A stretch of 60,242 nt of DNA from Mycobacterium sp. KBS0706 (GCF_005938675.2 NZ_VCCH02000048.1:1-60242), one strand, 5' to 3'. Shown: positions 1 to 8,584, counted from the stretch's first letter. Notes: generated from the letters alone by a model not told the origin. Numbers and translations: made by a program.

Positions 1-1
1 C

Positions 2-616
2 CTCCGGGCTCGGGACCCGAAGGCGATCCGCCGGGCCGCTGTCATTCGCGATGCGGCGTATTTCGCCGAGCTCAATCTGTCCGCTCCCGGATGGCTGCCT
101 GTCGTCCGACAGCTCCGGCCGGATCATTCCTGGTCGACGGTGGTTCGCGTCCTGAACGGGCGCGGCCGATCTGGGACCTGGACCACCGAACGGCTGGTGA
201 GAGCCGTGAGGCGCTTCGTCCGTGAGGGGCTTGCCGACAAGGCACTGCTCGATCGCGCGCCGAGGCGCACGAGAGCCGACCATGCGGCGATCCTGATATC
301 GGGTATCGCCCAGGCGAACCCGACGCTGTCGCTGAGAGCCATCGGAGCGCAGCTCGACGCGATGCGAGTAAAGCCTCCGCGGGGCCCTGAACTATGGCTT
401 CGCGGCGCACTCCGACAATCGCAACGGCGTGTCAAGTTTAGACATCTCTTCCGGCGGCGCACATGCCGGGAATCCGGCAAGTCGCATCGTCTCGGCCAGG
501 CGCTGTCGCTCGACATCGTTGAGGCCGGGATCGTTCACATGGCCTTCGATCGTCAGGTTGGGATAGCGCTTCAGAGCTTCCTGGACCGTGGCCTGAGCCT
601 CGGTCGCTCGGCCTAG
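2..616 (+). CDS. C-terminal part of a recombinase-like DNA-binding protein, cut by the window edge
   Basis: An open frame runs in from the left edge with no start. The visible part carries two similar helix-rich segments, around positions 105-240 (SWSTVVRVLNGRGRSGTW) and 290-400 (LSLRAIGAQLDAMRVKPPRG). Both resemble the C-terminal DNA-binding repeats of serine recombinase/resolvase-like proteins, in which such a segment precedes a conserved RGGxW patch. Similarity fades after about position 400. The frame then overlaps the end of the convergent cyclase gene by about 220 bases, so the true coding part probably ends near 400-450 and the rest is read-through or a frameshift. No catalytic domain is visible. 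The assignment is weak. Confidence 0.35.
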   Translation, partial: LRARDPKAIRRAAVIRDAAYFAELNLSAPGWLPVVRQLRPDHSWSTVVRVLNGRGRSGTWTTERLVRAVRRFVREGLADKALLDRAPRRTRADHAAILISGIAQANPTLSLRAIGAQLDAMRVKPPRGPELWLRGALRQSQRRVKFRHLFRRRTCRESGKSHRLGQALSLDIVEAGIVHMAFDRQVGIALQSFLDRGLSLGRSA

Positions 617-2302
617 CGCCGCGAAGCTTCCCGCGCGCTCGACCCAGGCGAACTTGCTGTAGTTGTCGGGTGTCTGGCGCTCCATCACGCGCAGCGCGTC
701 CTGGTAGCGGCCGACCATGAAATAGGCATAGCGAAGCCCGCCGCACGCCCAGCTCGGGTAATTCGGATTGAGCCGGATGGCCCGATCTGCCATTTCTGCC
801 CCGCGTTCGGGTTCGCCGAAGCTACTCGCCCAGCTGAGGTAGTAGATCAGAATCCGGAAGGAACCGGGGTTGAGGGCCAGGGCCGTGTCCATTTCGGCCT
901 TGGCGTGGCCGAGTTCTCCGCGTCTACCCAGGATTTCTCCAAGGGCTCCGTGGGCTCCAGCATCATATGGATCCAACGCGATTGCTTTCTCGGCTGCCTC
1001 CAGCGCCATTCGGTTTGAGGCTTCCGTGTCGGCACCGAAATTCACTGCCAGCGTCAGGGCCCAAGCGAGACCGTTCCAGGCGCGGGCATAATTCGGATCC
1101 GCGGCGATTGCCTGCCTGAAGAGATCAGTCGCCTCTGCAACCCTCTCCCGCGTCAGGCTCGTCAGCTTCTCCGCACCGAGCAGCTCGAGTTCATAGGCGG
1201 TGAGACTCTGTGGCCGCCTGCGGCGTACGGCGCCGAGTTCCGCGGCCTTGATGGGGCCGGTGGTCAGCTCGAACTCGATGACCACCCGTTCCGCGATGTC
1301 GGTCTGCACGGCGAACAGATCTTCCGCCGGCCGGTCCCAACGCTCCGACCAGAGATGTGCACCCGTCGTTGTGCTGATGAGCTGGGCCGTGGTTCGGATC
1401 CGCTCGGCCTGGCGCTGAATCGAACCCTCCAGCACGTAACCGACGCCCAACTGCCGGCCGATCTTCTGCACATCGACCGGCTTCTCCTTGAAGGCCTCGG
1501 TGGAGTTGAGGGCAATCACATCGAATTCGTTGATCCGCGACAAGTCCGTGATGATGTCCTCGGTGATCCCGTCGGCGAGCCGGCCGGTGGCTTCGCTGCC
1601 GCTGAGATCATCGAACGGGAGCACGGCGATCGACGCCCTGACGCTCGTCCGCTCGATCGGCTGAAGCCACCACCAGGTACCACCAGCCACGAACAGAAGG
1701 ATCAGGATCGCGACAGCCCAGCGCAGTTTTCCGAGATGCGGCCGCATGCGCAGGCGCCAGGGTCGCCGGCCGCCGTCCAGCCGGACCTTGTAGGTGCGGA
1801 CCGGCCGCGCGATGTTCTTCACGTGCTGGTCCCCGGCGTAGTCCAGCACCAGGTGATCGAGCTTGCCTTGCAGGTGGTCGAACACCGTGCCGGAAATCAG
1901 AATGCCGCCCGGGCTGCAGAGCTGTTCCAGGCGGGCGGCCACGTTGACACCGTCGCCGAGCAGGTCCTCGCCTTCGACGACCACATCGCCGAGATTGACG
2001 CCGATCCGGAAGACGATCTGACGCGCACTCGGGCGGTCGCCCTGCCGGGTCGCGCAGCCCTTCTGCAGGGCGACCGCGCCGGCGACGGCATCGACAACCG
2101 AGCCGAACTCGATGATCGCGCCGTCGCCCATCAGCTTGACGATGCGGCCGTGGTGCTCGACCAGCAGCGGATCGATCAGCGCGTGGCGAAGCTCCTTGAT
2201 CGCAGCCAGGGTGGCCGCCTCGTCGGCCTCCACCAGACGGGAATAGCCGACGATATCGATGGCCATGATCGCCGCGAGCCGTCGATCCACGGACATAGCC
2301 AT
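392..2302 (-). CDS. class III adenylate/guanylate cyclase with TolB-like and TPR modules
   Basis: Predicted membrane-bound nucleotide cyclase (ATP to cAMP) of 636 aa. Residues 8-180 form the class III catalytic domain, with metal-binding aspartates in AIDIVGYSRL (about D16) and in the GDG at about D60. A single transmembrane helix follows at about 193-215. Next comes a TolB-like segment (SIAVLPFDDLSG ... ADGITEDIITDLSR) and then TPR-type repeats to the C-terminus. This architecture is common in rhizobia and Rhodospirillales. I chose the start at 2302 because GGAGG lies eight bases upstream; the open frame extends to 2440, but the added N-terminal residues look non-coding. It is monocistronic and convergent with the partial gene on its left. 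Confidence 0.85.
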   Translation of the reverse strand: MAMSVDRRLAAIMAIDIVGYSRLVEADEAATLAAIKELRHALIDPLLVEHHGRIVKLMGDGAIIEFGSVVDAVAGAVALQKGCATRQGDRPSARQIVFRIGVNLGDVVVEGEDLLGDGVNVAARLEQLCSPGGILISGTVFDHLQGKLDHLVLDYAGDQHVKNIARPVRTYKVRLDGGRRPWRLRMRPHLGKLRWAVAILILLFVAGGTWWWLQPIERTSVRASIAVLPFDDLSGSEATGRLADGITEDIITDLSRINEFDVIALNSTEAFKEKPVDVQKIGRQLGVGYVLEGSIQRQAERIRTTAQLISTTTGAHLWSERWDRPAEDLFAVQTDIAERVVIEFELTTGPIKAAELGAVRRRRPQSLTAYELELLGAEKLTSLTRERVAEATDLFRQAIAADPNYARAWNGLAWALTLAVNFGADTEASNRMALEAAEKAIALDPYDAGAHGALGEILGRRGELGHAKAEMDTALALNPGSFRILIYYLSWASSFGEPERGAEMADRAIRLNPNYPSWACGGLRYAYFMVGRYQDALRVMERQTPDNYSKFAWVERAGSFAALGRATEAQATVQEALKRYPNLTIEGHVNDPGLNDVERQRLAETMRLAGFPACAPPEEMSKLDTPLRLSECAAKP

Positions 2303-2833
2303 GCCGACGTCCTCCAGAGCGTCCACGCCTCCCATGCACCGCGCTTCTTCTTGTGCCGACGGCCCGCCTGCTGCCACTGCTGACGGAAGTCGCTTGTATC
2401 GGCAGATCATACACCCGCCGAACCTGCGTTGCGATGGCACGGAGACGAGAGCGATCCCCCGTCCCGGGTGCCTTCTTCGGGCCCGCCAAGTCGATGTCCG
2501 CCACGGAGATTATGACCGGATATGGCGCAATGACGACGGCCGCATGTGACGATCGAGCGACCGCTTTCCGCCCTTCTCGGACGGTTGTGCCGGCTGCGCG
2601 GTGCCCGAAACCGGCCATCGCTATCAAGCGACTTCCGGAACTGGACCCCTGTCGTCAGGGGGAACTAGACCCCCTCGTGGTGGTTGGTTGCGGCTCATCC
2701 CCGGAGTCCACAGGAGGGACCCGCGCGTAGCGGAGCGCCTCCGCGCGGCTGGCGTAGCGAAGCGCGGGAGGTCCCTGTGGGCCCCCGGGGTTGAGCCGCG
2801 GGGGTGGGGGTTCGGGGGCGGGGGTGCGTGCCC
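2303..2833. other. intergenic stretch without a convincing gene
   Basis: Several open frames exist here, but none has a recognisable family or a good ribosome binding site. The stretch contains a short run of alternating C/G tracts near 2640-2685 and the long inverted repeat at 2708-2780. It ends in the fragment of an AraC regulator. It looks like a decayed insertion or deletion site. Confidence 0.5.
2708..2780. repeat. 73-bp imperfect palindrome (cruciform/hairpin repeat)
   Basis: The ends CCACA and TGTGG pair. Inside them GGGACC pairs with GGTCCC and CGCGC with GCGCG, with a GGA bulge on each side. The loop contains two near-copies, GTAGCGGAGCGC and GTAGCGAAGCGC. This is a strong, symmetric secondary structure directly upstream of a broken gene. 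It looks like a dispersed genomic palindromic repeat; copies elsewhere cannot be checked from this window. Confidence 0.6.
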
Positions 2834-2899
2834 AGCCATTTCGCGCAGATCTTCCGCCGCGAGACCGGCCTCTCGCCGACCGACTACCGTCGCGGTTGA
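2834..2899 (+). pseudogene. 3' remnant of an AraC-family regulator
   Basis: The last 21 codons before a TGA read SHFAQIFRRETGLSPTDYRRG. This is the classical end of the second helix-turn-helix of AraC/XylS regulators (F-x-R-x-F-R-R-x-x-G-x-(S/T)-P-x-x-Y-R). Nothing upstream in this frame continues the domain; it gives way to the GC-rich palindromic repeat. It is a truncated relic just before the SDR gene, whose regulator it may once have been. Confidence 0.7.
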
Positions 2900-3005
2900 A
2901 GCGTCAAGCCCGTCCGAGGTCAGAAAGAAGCAAAATCCCGACAGCCTCCGCAAAGCGCCGGGAGAGAGAAAAGCCAAGGTTTCCTAGATTTCTCCTTGTC
3001 GAACA

Positions 3006-3037
3006 CGAACGCCTTTCCGCTCCCGCGAAAGCGTTCG
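3006..3037 (+). promoter_or_regulatory. hairpin/inverted repeat in the leader of the SDR gene
   Basis: CGAACGC-C-TTTC pairs with GAAAG-CGTTCG across a nine-base loop. That gives an eleven-pair stem with one bulged C, ending about ten bases before the AAGGAG ribosome site. It could be an operator or an RNA structure affecting translation. The same CGAACG/CGTTCG words recur around the LysR promoter (6038-6076). Confidence 0.5.
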
Positions 3038-3058
3038 CAAGCAAAAAGGAGACAGGCC

Positions 3059-3808
3059 ATGACGAACATCGATGGAAGAGTCGCGCTGATCACGGGCGCA
3101 TCGAGCGGCATCGGCGCCGCCACCGCCCGCAAGCTGGCGGCGGCCGGCGTCAAGGTCGGAATCGCGGCGCGGCGCGTTGATCGCCTCGACGCCTTGAAGG
3201 CCGAGATCGCGGAAAAGGGCGGCGAAGCTCTCGTGATCGAAATGGACGTGGTCGATCCGGCCTCCGTCGAAACCGGCGTCCGTAAGCTGATCGACGCCTA
3301 CGGCTCATTCGACATTCTCTTCAACAATGCCGGTCTGATGCCGCTCTCCGACGTTGACCAGATCAAGATCAGCGAATGGCATCGCATGGTCGACGTTAAC
3401 GTGAAGGGCTTGCTCAACACCACGGCCGCCGCACTGCCGCAGATGATCAAGCAGCATTCGGGTCACATCTTCAACACCTCGTCGATCGCCGGCCGCAAGG
3501 TCTTCAAGGGGCTGTCGGTCTATTGCGCGACCAAGCACGCCGTGACCGCCTTCTCCGACGGCCTGCGCATGGAGGTCGGGCAGAAGCACAACATCCGTGT
3601 CACCTGCATCCAGCCCGGTGCTGTCGCCACCGAACTCTACGACCAGATCACGGACCCCGGCTATCGCCAGCAGATGGACGACCTCGCCAAGCAGATGACT
3701 TTCCTGCAGGGGGGCGACATCGCAGAGACTATCCTGTTCGCCCTTCAGGCGCCGGCCCATGTGAACGTCGCGGAACTCTTCGTTCTCCCCGTCGACCAGG
3801 GCTGGTGA
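3059..3808 (+). CDS. short-chain dehydrogenase/reductase (SDR)
   Basis: Classical SDR of 249 aa. It has the NAD(P)-binding TGASSGIG motif near residue 12, the NNAG motif near residue 90, a catalytic serine in NTSSIAG and the YxxxK pair in YCATKHA. The arginine pair in AARRVDR after strand 2 suggests NADP preference (inference). The start at 3059 follows AAGGAG by seven bases; the longer frame from 2996 has no such site. It is the first gene of the co-oriented set that includes the flavin reductase-like gene, from which a hairpin separates it. The substrate cannot be read from sequence; related proteins are annotated as oxidoreductases for small carbonyl compounds. Confidence 0.85.
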   Translation: MTNIDGRVALITGASSGIGAATARKLAAAGVKVGIAARRVDRLDALKAEIAEKGGEALVIEMDVVDPASVETGVRKLIDAYGSFDILFNNAGLMPLSDVDQIKISEWHRMVDVNVKGLLNTTAAALPQMIKQHSGHIFNTSSIAGRKVFKGLSVYCATKHAVTAFSDGLRMEVGQKHNIRVTCIQPGAVATELYDQITDPGYRQQMDDLAKQMTFLQGGDIAETILFALQAPAHVNVAELFVLPVDQGW

Positions 3809-3834
3809 TCGCCTAATCCGAGTCATCGAAACGT

Positions 3835-3864
3835 CCGCCTTCCCGCCTTTAGCGGGAAGGTCGG
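3835..3864 (+). terminator. strong hairpin after the SDR gene
   Basis: CCTTCCCGC and GCGGGAAGG form a perfect nine-pair stem with a five-base loop. CCG/CGG extends it past a one-base bulge. There is no T-run after it, so it is either an incomplete intrinsic terminator or a structure limiting read-through into the next gene. Confidence 0.6.
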
Positions 3865-3883
3865 CGGTTAAGGGGACCTCACC

Positions 3884-4435
3884 ATGAAGGAAATGCCCGC
3901 CTCGCAGGCCTATCGCCTGCTCGAGCCAGGTCCGATCGTACTCGTGACGACCAGCCACTTCGGAAAGCCCAATATCATGACGATGGGCTTCCACATGATG
4001 ATCCAGCACGATCCGCCGCTGATCGGCTGCGTCATCGGCCCCTGGGATCATAGCTACAGCGCTCTGAGAGCGACCGGCGAATGCGTCATCGCCATTCCGA
4101 CAGTCGATCTTGCAGAGAAGGTCGTCGACATCGGCAATTGTGCGGGCGACGCGGTCGAGAAATTCGGTCGCTTCGGCCTGACGCCGCAGCCGGCCCACGA
4201 CGTGGCCGCGCCGCTGATCACGGAGTGCCTCGCGAATATCGAATGCAGGGTCGCCGATAGCCGCCTCGTCGAGGAGCACAATCTCTTCATCCTCGAAGCC
4301 CGGCGGATCTGGATCGACCCGGACCGCGAGGAGCAGCGTACCCTGCATCACCGCGGCGACGGTAGCTTCGCCGCCGATGGCGCCGTCCTCGACCTGCGCG
4401 AGCGCATGGTGAAGTGGCGCCATCTGCAGCGCTGA
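3884..4435 (+). CDS. flavin reductase-like (FMN-binding split barrel) protein
   Basis: A 183-aa protein of the flavin reductase-like domain family, which bind FMN and often supply reduced flavin or act as small flavoproteins. The N-terminal part (PGPIVLVTTSHFGKPNIMTMGFHMMI) and the central ALRATGECVIAIPT are the typical flavin-contact strands of this fold. It follows the SDR by 75 bases on the same strand. The DoxX gene faces it on the other strand. Function beyond flavin binding is inference. Confidence 0.8.
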   Translation: MKEMPASQAYRLLEPGPIVLVTTSHFGKPNIMTMGFHMMIQHDPPLIGCVIGPWDHSYSALRATGECVIAIPTVDLAEKVVDIGNCAGDAVEKFGRFGLTPQPAHDVAAPLITECLANIECRVADSRLVEEHNLFILEARRIWIDPDREEQRTLHHRGDGSFAADGAVLDLRERMVKWRHLQR

Positions 4436-4491
4436 CGCCGGTCGGCGCGTGGAAGGGCCAGAAGGATATGGAGCACCTTCCGGCCCTGCTC

Positions 4492-4932
4492 TTAGCGGGT
4501 GCGGGCATCGAGGCTGAAGCGTCCGGCGCCAAAGGCCACGATCTGCAGCAATCCGCCGACGATCGTGATGTTCTTGAAGAAATGAATGAACTGGTTCTGA
4601 TCGCCGAGGTCAGCGTGGAACGCGAGTGCGGCCGCAAGGGTGAACAGCGCCATCACTGCCGCGACGAGTCGTGTGCGGTAGCCGAGGATGAGGGCGATGC
4701 TCCCCAGAACTTCGACAAGAACGGCAGCCGCGAAACCAAGCGTGGCCAGAGGCAGCCCGGAGCTTGCGATCATTCCGATCGTGGCGGCGGGAGCCGAAAG
4801 CTTGGAAATGCCCGAGAGCAGAAACAGCGGGGCGATGAGGAGACGCCCGGCCAACGGCGCGAATGACTGGATGGCTCCCACGGTGGAAACGGGACTGATC
4901 GAGTTCGAAGACTGGGTGGCGGTCTGTGACAT
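4492..4932 (-). CDS. DoxX family membrane protein
   Basis: A 146-aa integral membrane protein with four hydrophobic helices. It carries the DoxX hallmark LLIAPLFLLSGISKL near the N-terminus and HADLGDQNQFIHFFKNI near the third helix, a stretch conserved in DoxX/YphA-type proteins. The start at 4932 is preceded by AGGAAAG; an upstream methionine at 4986 lacks one. DoxX proteins are linked to redox stress and thiol homeostasis in several bacteria. That fits the neighbouring pirin, WrbA and SDR genes and the LysR gene just upstream on the same strand. Confidence 0.85.
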   Translation of the reverse strand: MSQTATQSSNSISPVSTVGAIQSFAPLAGRLLIAPLFLLSGISKLSAPAATIGMIASSGLPLATLGFAAAVLVEVLGSIALILGYRTRLVAAVMALFTLAAALAFHADLGDQNQFIHFFKNITIVGGLLQIVAFGAGRFSLDARTR

Positions 4933-5004
4933 GACGATTGCTTTCCTGAGGCGGCGCTCCCCGATGGAGCGCTGTTGCAGGATCAATCTGGCGATTCACC
5001 CCTT

Positions 5005-5029
5005 ATCGAAATAGATGAATAGAATCGAT
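5005..5029. promoter_or_regulatory. AT-rich inverted repeat in the doxX promoter
   Basis: ATCGA and TCGAT are separated by 15 AT-rich bases, about 75 bases upstream of the doxX start. The spacing and the AT-rich centre suit a LysR-type site. A LysR gene is the next gene upstream. Confidence 0.35.
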
Positions 5030-5108
5030 GGTTAGGTTCTATAAATTCGACATGACTTCCGCGCCGCGAACAGCCGCCATGGGAGCGATGCCTGCGTGCC
5101 CTTCGCTG

Positions 5109-6026
5109 CTACGCCGCTTCGGCATCGTCGCTTTGCGCCTGAAATCGAAAGCGCTCGATCAGCCAACTGGCCGCCGGCCCCGGCGGTGTGTCCGTGCGAT
5201 AGATGGCGTCCATGACGTAGTGACCTCCGATGCTGTCCGGCATGTCGAGGCAGACCAGTCGGCCAGCTTCGAGATCATCCCGAACCATGGGCTCGGGCAT
5301 GTTTCCCCACCCAATTCCGGCCTTCAGCAGCATGTGCTTGGAACTGAGGTCGGCCAGGCGCCAGGTGCTCGTGCCGACCACCGCCATGTCACGGCCTCGG
5401 GTGAGTTCGGACCGATCTGTGAGAACCAGCTGGACATGCTCGCGACCGGCGCCGGGTTGATTCGTCTCCGCCGTGGCAAGGGGATGGCCGGGCGCGGCAA
5501 CCGGAATCATGTGAACGCTGCCGATGCCGATCTTCTCGATTCCATCGACCGTCACCAACGGGCCGGCGACACCGATAGTTGCGACGCGATCAAGGACCAG
5601 CCGCGTGACGGCGCCGAGAGACTCCACATAGAGATGCAGGTTGACCGTCGGAAAATGTTCTCGAAAGCTCGTGAGGGCATCAACCACCCGATGCTCGGGA
5701 AGCAGCGTGTCGAGGACGACATGCAGTTCCGACTCCAGCCCCTGCAGCATCCCTTTCGACTTGGCCCGGAGATTGTCGATCCCATTGGCGACACGCCGCG
5801 CCTCGGCCAGGACCATGCGCCCGGCTTCGGTGAGCTGCGGCTTGCGCGTGGTCTCGCGGTCAAAAAGGGTGAGGCCGAGTTGCGCCTCGAGGTTCGCGAT
5901 TGAGTAGCTGATGACGGAAGTGGCGCGGTTCAGCTTGCGCGCCGCACCGGCAAAACTCCCGACATCGACAACGGTCAGTAGGACCTTGAGCTGGTCGAGG
6001 GTGGGGGTGCCTGGTTCCGATATCAT
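5109..6026 (-). CDS. LysR family transcriptional regulator
   Basis: A 305-aa regulator. Residues 9-68 form the LysR winged helix-turn-helix (LKVLLTVVDVGSFAGAARKLNRATSVISYSIANLEAQLGL, given in part). A periplasmic-binding-like effector domain follows. It is divergent from the pirin gene and upstream of doxX, the usual layout for a LysR regulator of pirin/doxX/wrbA-type genes. The effector is unknown. The intergenic region towards pirin holds repeats that could be its sites. Confidence 0.9.
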   Translation of the reverse strand: MISEPGTPTLDQLKVLLTVVDVGSFAGAARKLNRATSVISYSIANLEAQLGLTLFDRETTRKPQLTEAGRMVLAEARRVANGIDNLRAKSKGMLQGLESELHVVLDTLLPEHRVVDALTSFREHFPTVNLHLYVESLGAVTRLVLDRVATIGVAGPLVTVDGIEKIGIGSVHMIPVAAPGHPLATAETNQPGAGREHVQLVLTDRSELTRGRDMAVVGTSTWRLADLSSKHMLLKAGIGWGNMPEPMVRDDLEAGRLVCLDMPDSIGGHYVMDAIYRTDTPPGPAASWLIERFRFQAQSDDAEAA

Positions 6027-6144
6027 GTCGATTTCCTCGAACGTAAATGCCGATCTTATGCCGGTTTTTTCGTTCGTCTACCAGGCATAGCTTTTCCCCA
6101 TCGCACAGGGGCACGGGCTTTCGAGCCAAGATGAGGAGAAGTCC
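6027..6144. promoter_or_regulatory. lysR-pirin divergent promoter region
   Basis: CGAACG (6038) and CGTTCG (6071) form a widely spaced inverted repeat. Between them ATGCCG occurs twice, at 6047 and 6058, eleven bases apart and so on the same face of the helix. This layout fits a LysR activator occupying a divergent promoter. The pirin ribosome site is the GAGGAGAAG just before 6145. Confidence 0.4.
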
Positions 6145-7056
6145 ATGAGCATCCAGTCCAACAATGCGCAGATTGACCAGGTTCTGCTTCCGTCCGTGCG
6201 GGATCTGGGCGATTTCCAGGTCCGCAGGGCTTTGCCCTCGGCGCACCGTCGCATGGTCGGTCCGTTCATCTTTCTCGACAGCTTCGGGCCGGCGGTCTTT
6301 CGCGAGGGTGCAGGGGTGGATACGCGCCCTCATCCGCATATCGGCCTCGCCACGCTCACCTATCTGATCGAAGGGGAGATGGATCACCGCGATAGCGAGG
6401 GCTATGTCCAGACGATCCGTCCCGGCGAGGTCAACCTGATGACCGCGGGGCGCGGCATCGTCCATTCCGAGCGCAGCGGTGCTGAGTTTCGGGCGCGGGA
6501 AGACCGGATGTTCGGTTTCCAAGCGTGGCTTGCCTTGCCGTTCGCGTTGGAGGAGACCGATCCCGGCTTCCAGCATGTCAACGCAGGCGAGATCCCCGTC
6601 ATCGACGATCGCGGCGCTCGCCTTCGGGTACTGGCGGGCAGCTTTGGGGGCGTGACAGCGCCCACTCCGATCTTCTCCGATACTCTCTATGCCGACGCCA
6701 TCCTTGCCGACGGCAAGACGCTCAAGCTCGCGTCGGACCATATCGAGCGCGCCGCCTACGTCGTCGAGGGTGAAATCGAGGTGGCGGGTCAGACCGGACG
6801 GTTCGGAAAAGATCGGCTGGTGGTTTTCAAGCCTGATGCGGAGATCGTCCTGAAAGCCATCGGGCCGACGCGCCTGATGCTGCTGGGCGGCGAGCCGCTT
6901 GAGGGCGAGCGGCACATCTACTGGAACTTCGTCTCCAGTCGCCGCGAGCGGATCGATCAGGCCGCCGCCGACTGGCAGGCCGGCCGTTTCCCCATCGTGC
7001 CGGGCGACCCCGAATTCATTCCGCTTCCCTCGGCAAAGCCGCGCCGGGCGGCGTGA
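6145..7056 (+). CDS. pirin family protein
   Basis: A bicupin pirin of 303 aa. The N-terminal half has the conserved metal-binding histidine region DTRPHPHIGLATLTYLIEG and a HRDSEGYVQTIRPGEVNLMTAG stretch, given here in parts. The C-terminal half carries the Pirin_C cupin. Bacterial pirins bind one metal; some have quercetin dioxygenase activity and others respond to redox stress. It is the first gene rightwards from the LysR regulator, and the next gene begins after about 60 bases. Ribosome site GAGGAG. Confidence 0.9.
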   Translation: MSIQSNNAQIDQVLLPSVRDLGDFQVRRALPSAHRRMVGPFIFLDSFGPAVFREGAGVDTRPHPHIGLATLTYLIEGEMDHRDSEGYVQTIRPGEVNLMTAGRGIVHSERSGAEFRAREDRMFGFQAWLALPFALEETDPGFQHVNAGEIPVIDDRGARLRVLAGSFGGVTAPTPIFSDTLYADAILADGKTLKLASDHIERAAYVVEGEIEVAGQTGRFGKDRLVVFKPDAEIVLKAIGPTRLMLLGGEPLEGERHIYWNFVSSRRERIDQAAADWQAGRFPIVPGDPEFIPLPSAKPRRAA

Positions 7057-7118
7057 AAGCGCTGCTCAGCACGCCTGCCACAAGTGACCCGACGAACAAT
7101 TCACGAAAGGAAAGTTCC

Positions 7119-7715
7119 ATGACCTACGCCATCATCGGTGCCGGCGCGATCGGCACGGCCCTCGCCCGGCAGTTCGCCCGCAAGTCCATCCCGGTCAAAA
7201 TCGCCAACAGCCGAGGCCCCGCTTCGCTCGCGTCGCTCGCGAGCGAACTCGGCGCGAGCATCCAGCCGGCCGAGCTCTCCGAGGCTTTGGCGGCCGATAT
7301 CGTTATCCTCGCCGTTCCCTTCACGGCTGTCGCAGCTACGGTGAAAGCAGCTGGGCCCTGGAACGGCCGCATCGTGGTCGATGCCACCAACGCGATAAAT
7401 TTCACCGACTTTTCCCCGGCCGACCTCGGAGGCAGGCTTTCGAGTGAGATCACCGCCGAGGCGGTTCCCGGCGCTCGCCTGGTCAAGGCGTTCAACACGC
7501 TGCCGGCCGCCGTGCTTGCCGATGTGCCCGACGGCCCGAGCGGCCGGCGCACGATCTTCGTGTCGAGCAATGACGCGGCGGCATCGACGACGGTGGCGGG
7601 TCTGGCGGACAGCCTCGGTTTTGCCCCGATCGAACTCGGCAGACTCGCCGAGGGCGGCCGTCTCCAGCAGTTCGGCGGCGCGCTGATGGTCCACAGCCTG
7701 ATCAAGCAGGGCTGA
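7119..7715 (+). CDS. NADP(H)-binding oxidoreductase of the F420-dependent reductase type
   Basis: A 198-aa Rossmann protein. The GxGxxG motif is at the very N-terminus (AIIGAGAIGTALARQF), followed by ANSRGP at the NADP 2'-phosphate site. It is typical of the NAD(P)-binding 'F420 reductase-like/ProC-like' family. The central AFNTLPA stretch is conserved in this family. The start at 7119 follows GAAAGGAAAG; the earlier frame start at 7053 overlaps the pirin end and lacks a site. It is probably co-transcribed with pirin. It likely reduces a flavin or deazaflavin-like acceptor or another small molecule (inference); the real substrate is unknown. Confidence 0.8.
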   Translation: MTYAIIGAGAIGTALARQFARKSIPVKIANSRGPASLASLASELGASIQPAELSEALAADIVILAVPFTAVAATVKAAGPWNGRIVVDATNAINFTDFSPADLGGRLSSEITAEAVPGARLVKAFNTLPAAVLADVPDGPSGRRTIFVSSNDAAASTTVAGLADSLGFAPIELGRLAEGGRLQQFGGALMVHSLIKQG

Positions 7716-7805
7716 CAAAGCAGCGCTCGACCCGAGCACATCATTCCAGAGATGCCCAAGGACCGCTTGACCGCGGAATGCGCTCGCGCGCCCAGGAGAC
7801 AGACA

Positions 7806-8576
7806 ATGAGCGATATTTTGAAAGACAAGACGGTCGTCGTGACCGGCGCATCGAGCGGCATCGGGCGCGCCATCGCCATCGCGGCGGCCCGTCACGGCGC
7901 CAAGGCCGTGATCGTCTCAGACATTACGGAGATGCCGCGCGAAGGAGGCGCGCCGACCACCTCCGAGATCGAAGCGCTCGGCGTACCGGCACGCTTCTTC
8001 AAGGCCGATGTTTCCAGCCGTGCCGACAATGATGCTCTGGTTGCCGCGGCGGATGAGTTTGGCGGCGTCGATGTGATGGTGCTGAACGCGGGCATTTCGC
8101 TCCGCTCTGACGGGGCCGAGGTCAGCGAGGAAGACTATCGCCGGCTGATGTCCATCAACCTCGATGGCACGCTATTCGGGGCGCAAGCCGCTGCCCGGCA
8201 AATGAAGGCGCATGGGAAGGCAGGCAGCATCGTCCTCATGGCCAGCATGGGCGGCATTGTCGGCGCCGGCATCACCGTGGCGTACTCGACGAGCAAGGGC
8301 GGCGTCGTCCTCATGGCCAAGGCCCTCGCGGATGCGCTCGGCCCGGACGGCATTCGCGTGAATGCCATCGCCCCGGGGACCATCGATACCGAGTTGCTCC
8401 GATCCACCCCCGACATTGCCGCAGCCAGCGAGGGCTTCCGCCAGCGCACGCCGCTGAGGCGGCTCGGGCAGCCGTCGGAAATCGGCGACGCCGTCGCGTT
8501 CCTCGGCTCGGATCTGTCGAGCTACGTCACGGGCATCGCCCTTCAGGTCGATGGCGGTCTGCTCGCCGTGATCTGA
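7806..8576 (+). CDS. short-chain dehydrogenase/reductase (SDR)
   Basis: A 256-aa classical SDR. Motifs are TGASSGIG near residue 14, LNAG in the middle (one substitution of NNAG), MASMGG around the catalytic serine and YSTSKGG for Tyr/Lys. The C-terminus SYVTGIALQVDGG is the usual SDR end. CAGGAG lies ten bases before the ATG. It is downstream of pirin and the F420-type gene on the same strand. It is probably a carbonyl or quinone reductase of the stress island; substrate unknown. Confidence 0.85.
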   Translation: MSDILKDKTVVVTGASSGIGRAIAIAAARHGAKAVIVSDITEMPREGGAPTTSEIEALGVPARFFKADVSSRADNDALVAAADEFGGVDVMVLNAGISLRSDGAEVSEEDYRRLMSINLDGTLFGAQAAARQMKAHGKAGSIVLMASMGGIVGAGITVAYSTSKGGVVLMAKALADALGPDGIRVNAIAPGTIDTELLRSTPDIAAASEGFRQRTPLRRLGQPSEIGDAVAFLGSDLSSYVTGIALQVDGGLLAVI

Positions 8577-8584
8577 GCTCCTTG

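Noticed and set aside
1355..2383. A 342-codon plus-strand frame over the cyclase gene
   Set aside because: It is antisense to a gene with clear domains; the composition is Asp/Arg-rich and repetitive as expected for a shadow frame.
3305..4423. A 372-codon minus-strand frame over the SDR and flavin reductase-like genes
   Set aside because: Both plus-strand genes have family motifs and ribosome sites; the antisense frame has neither.
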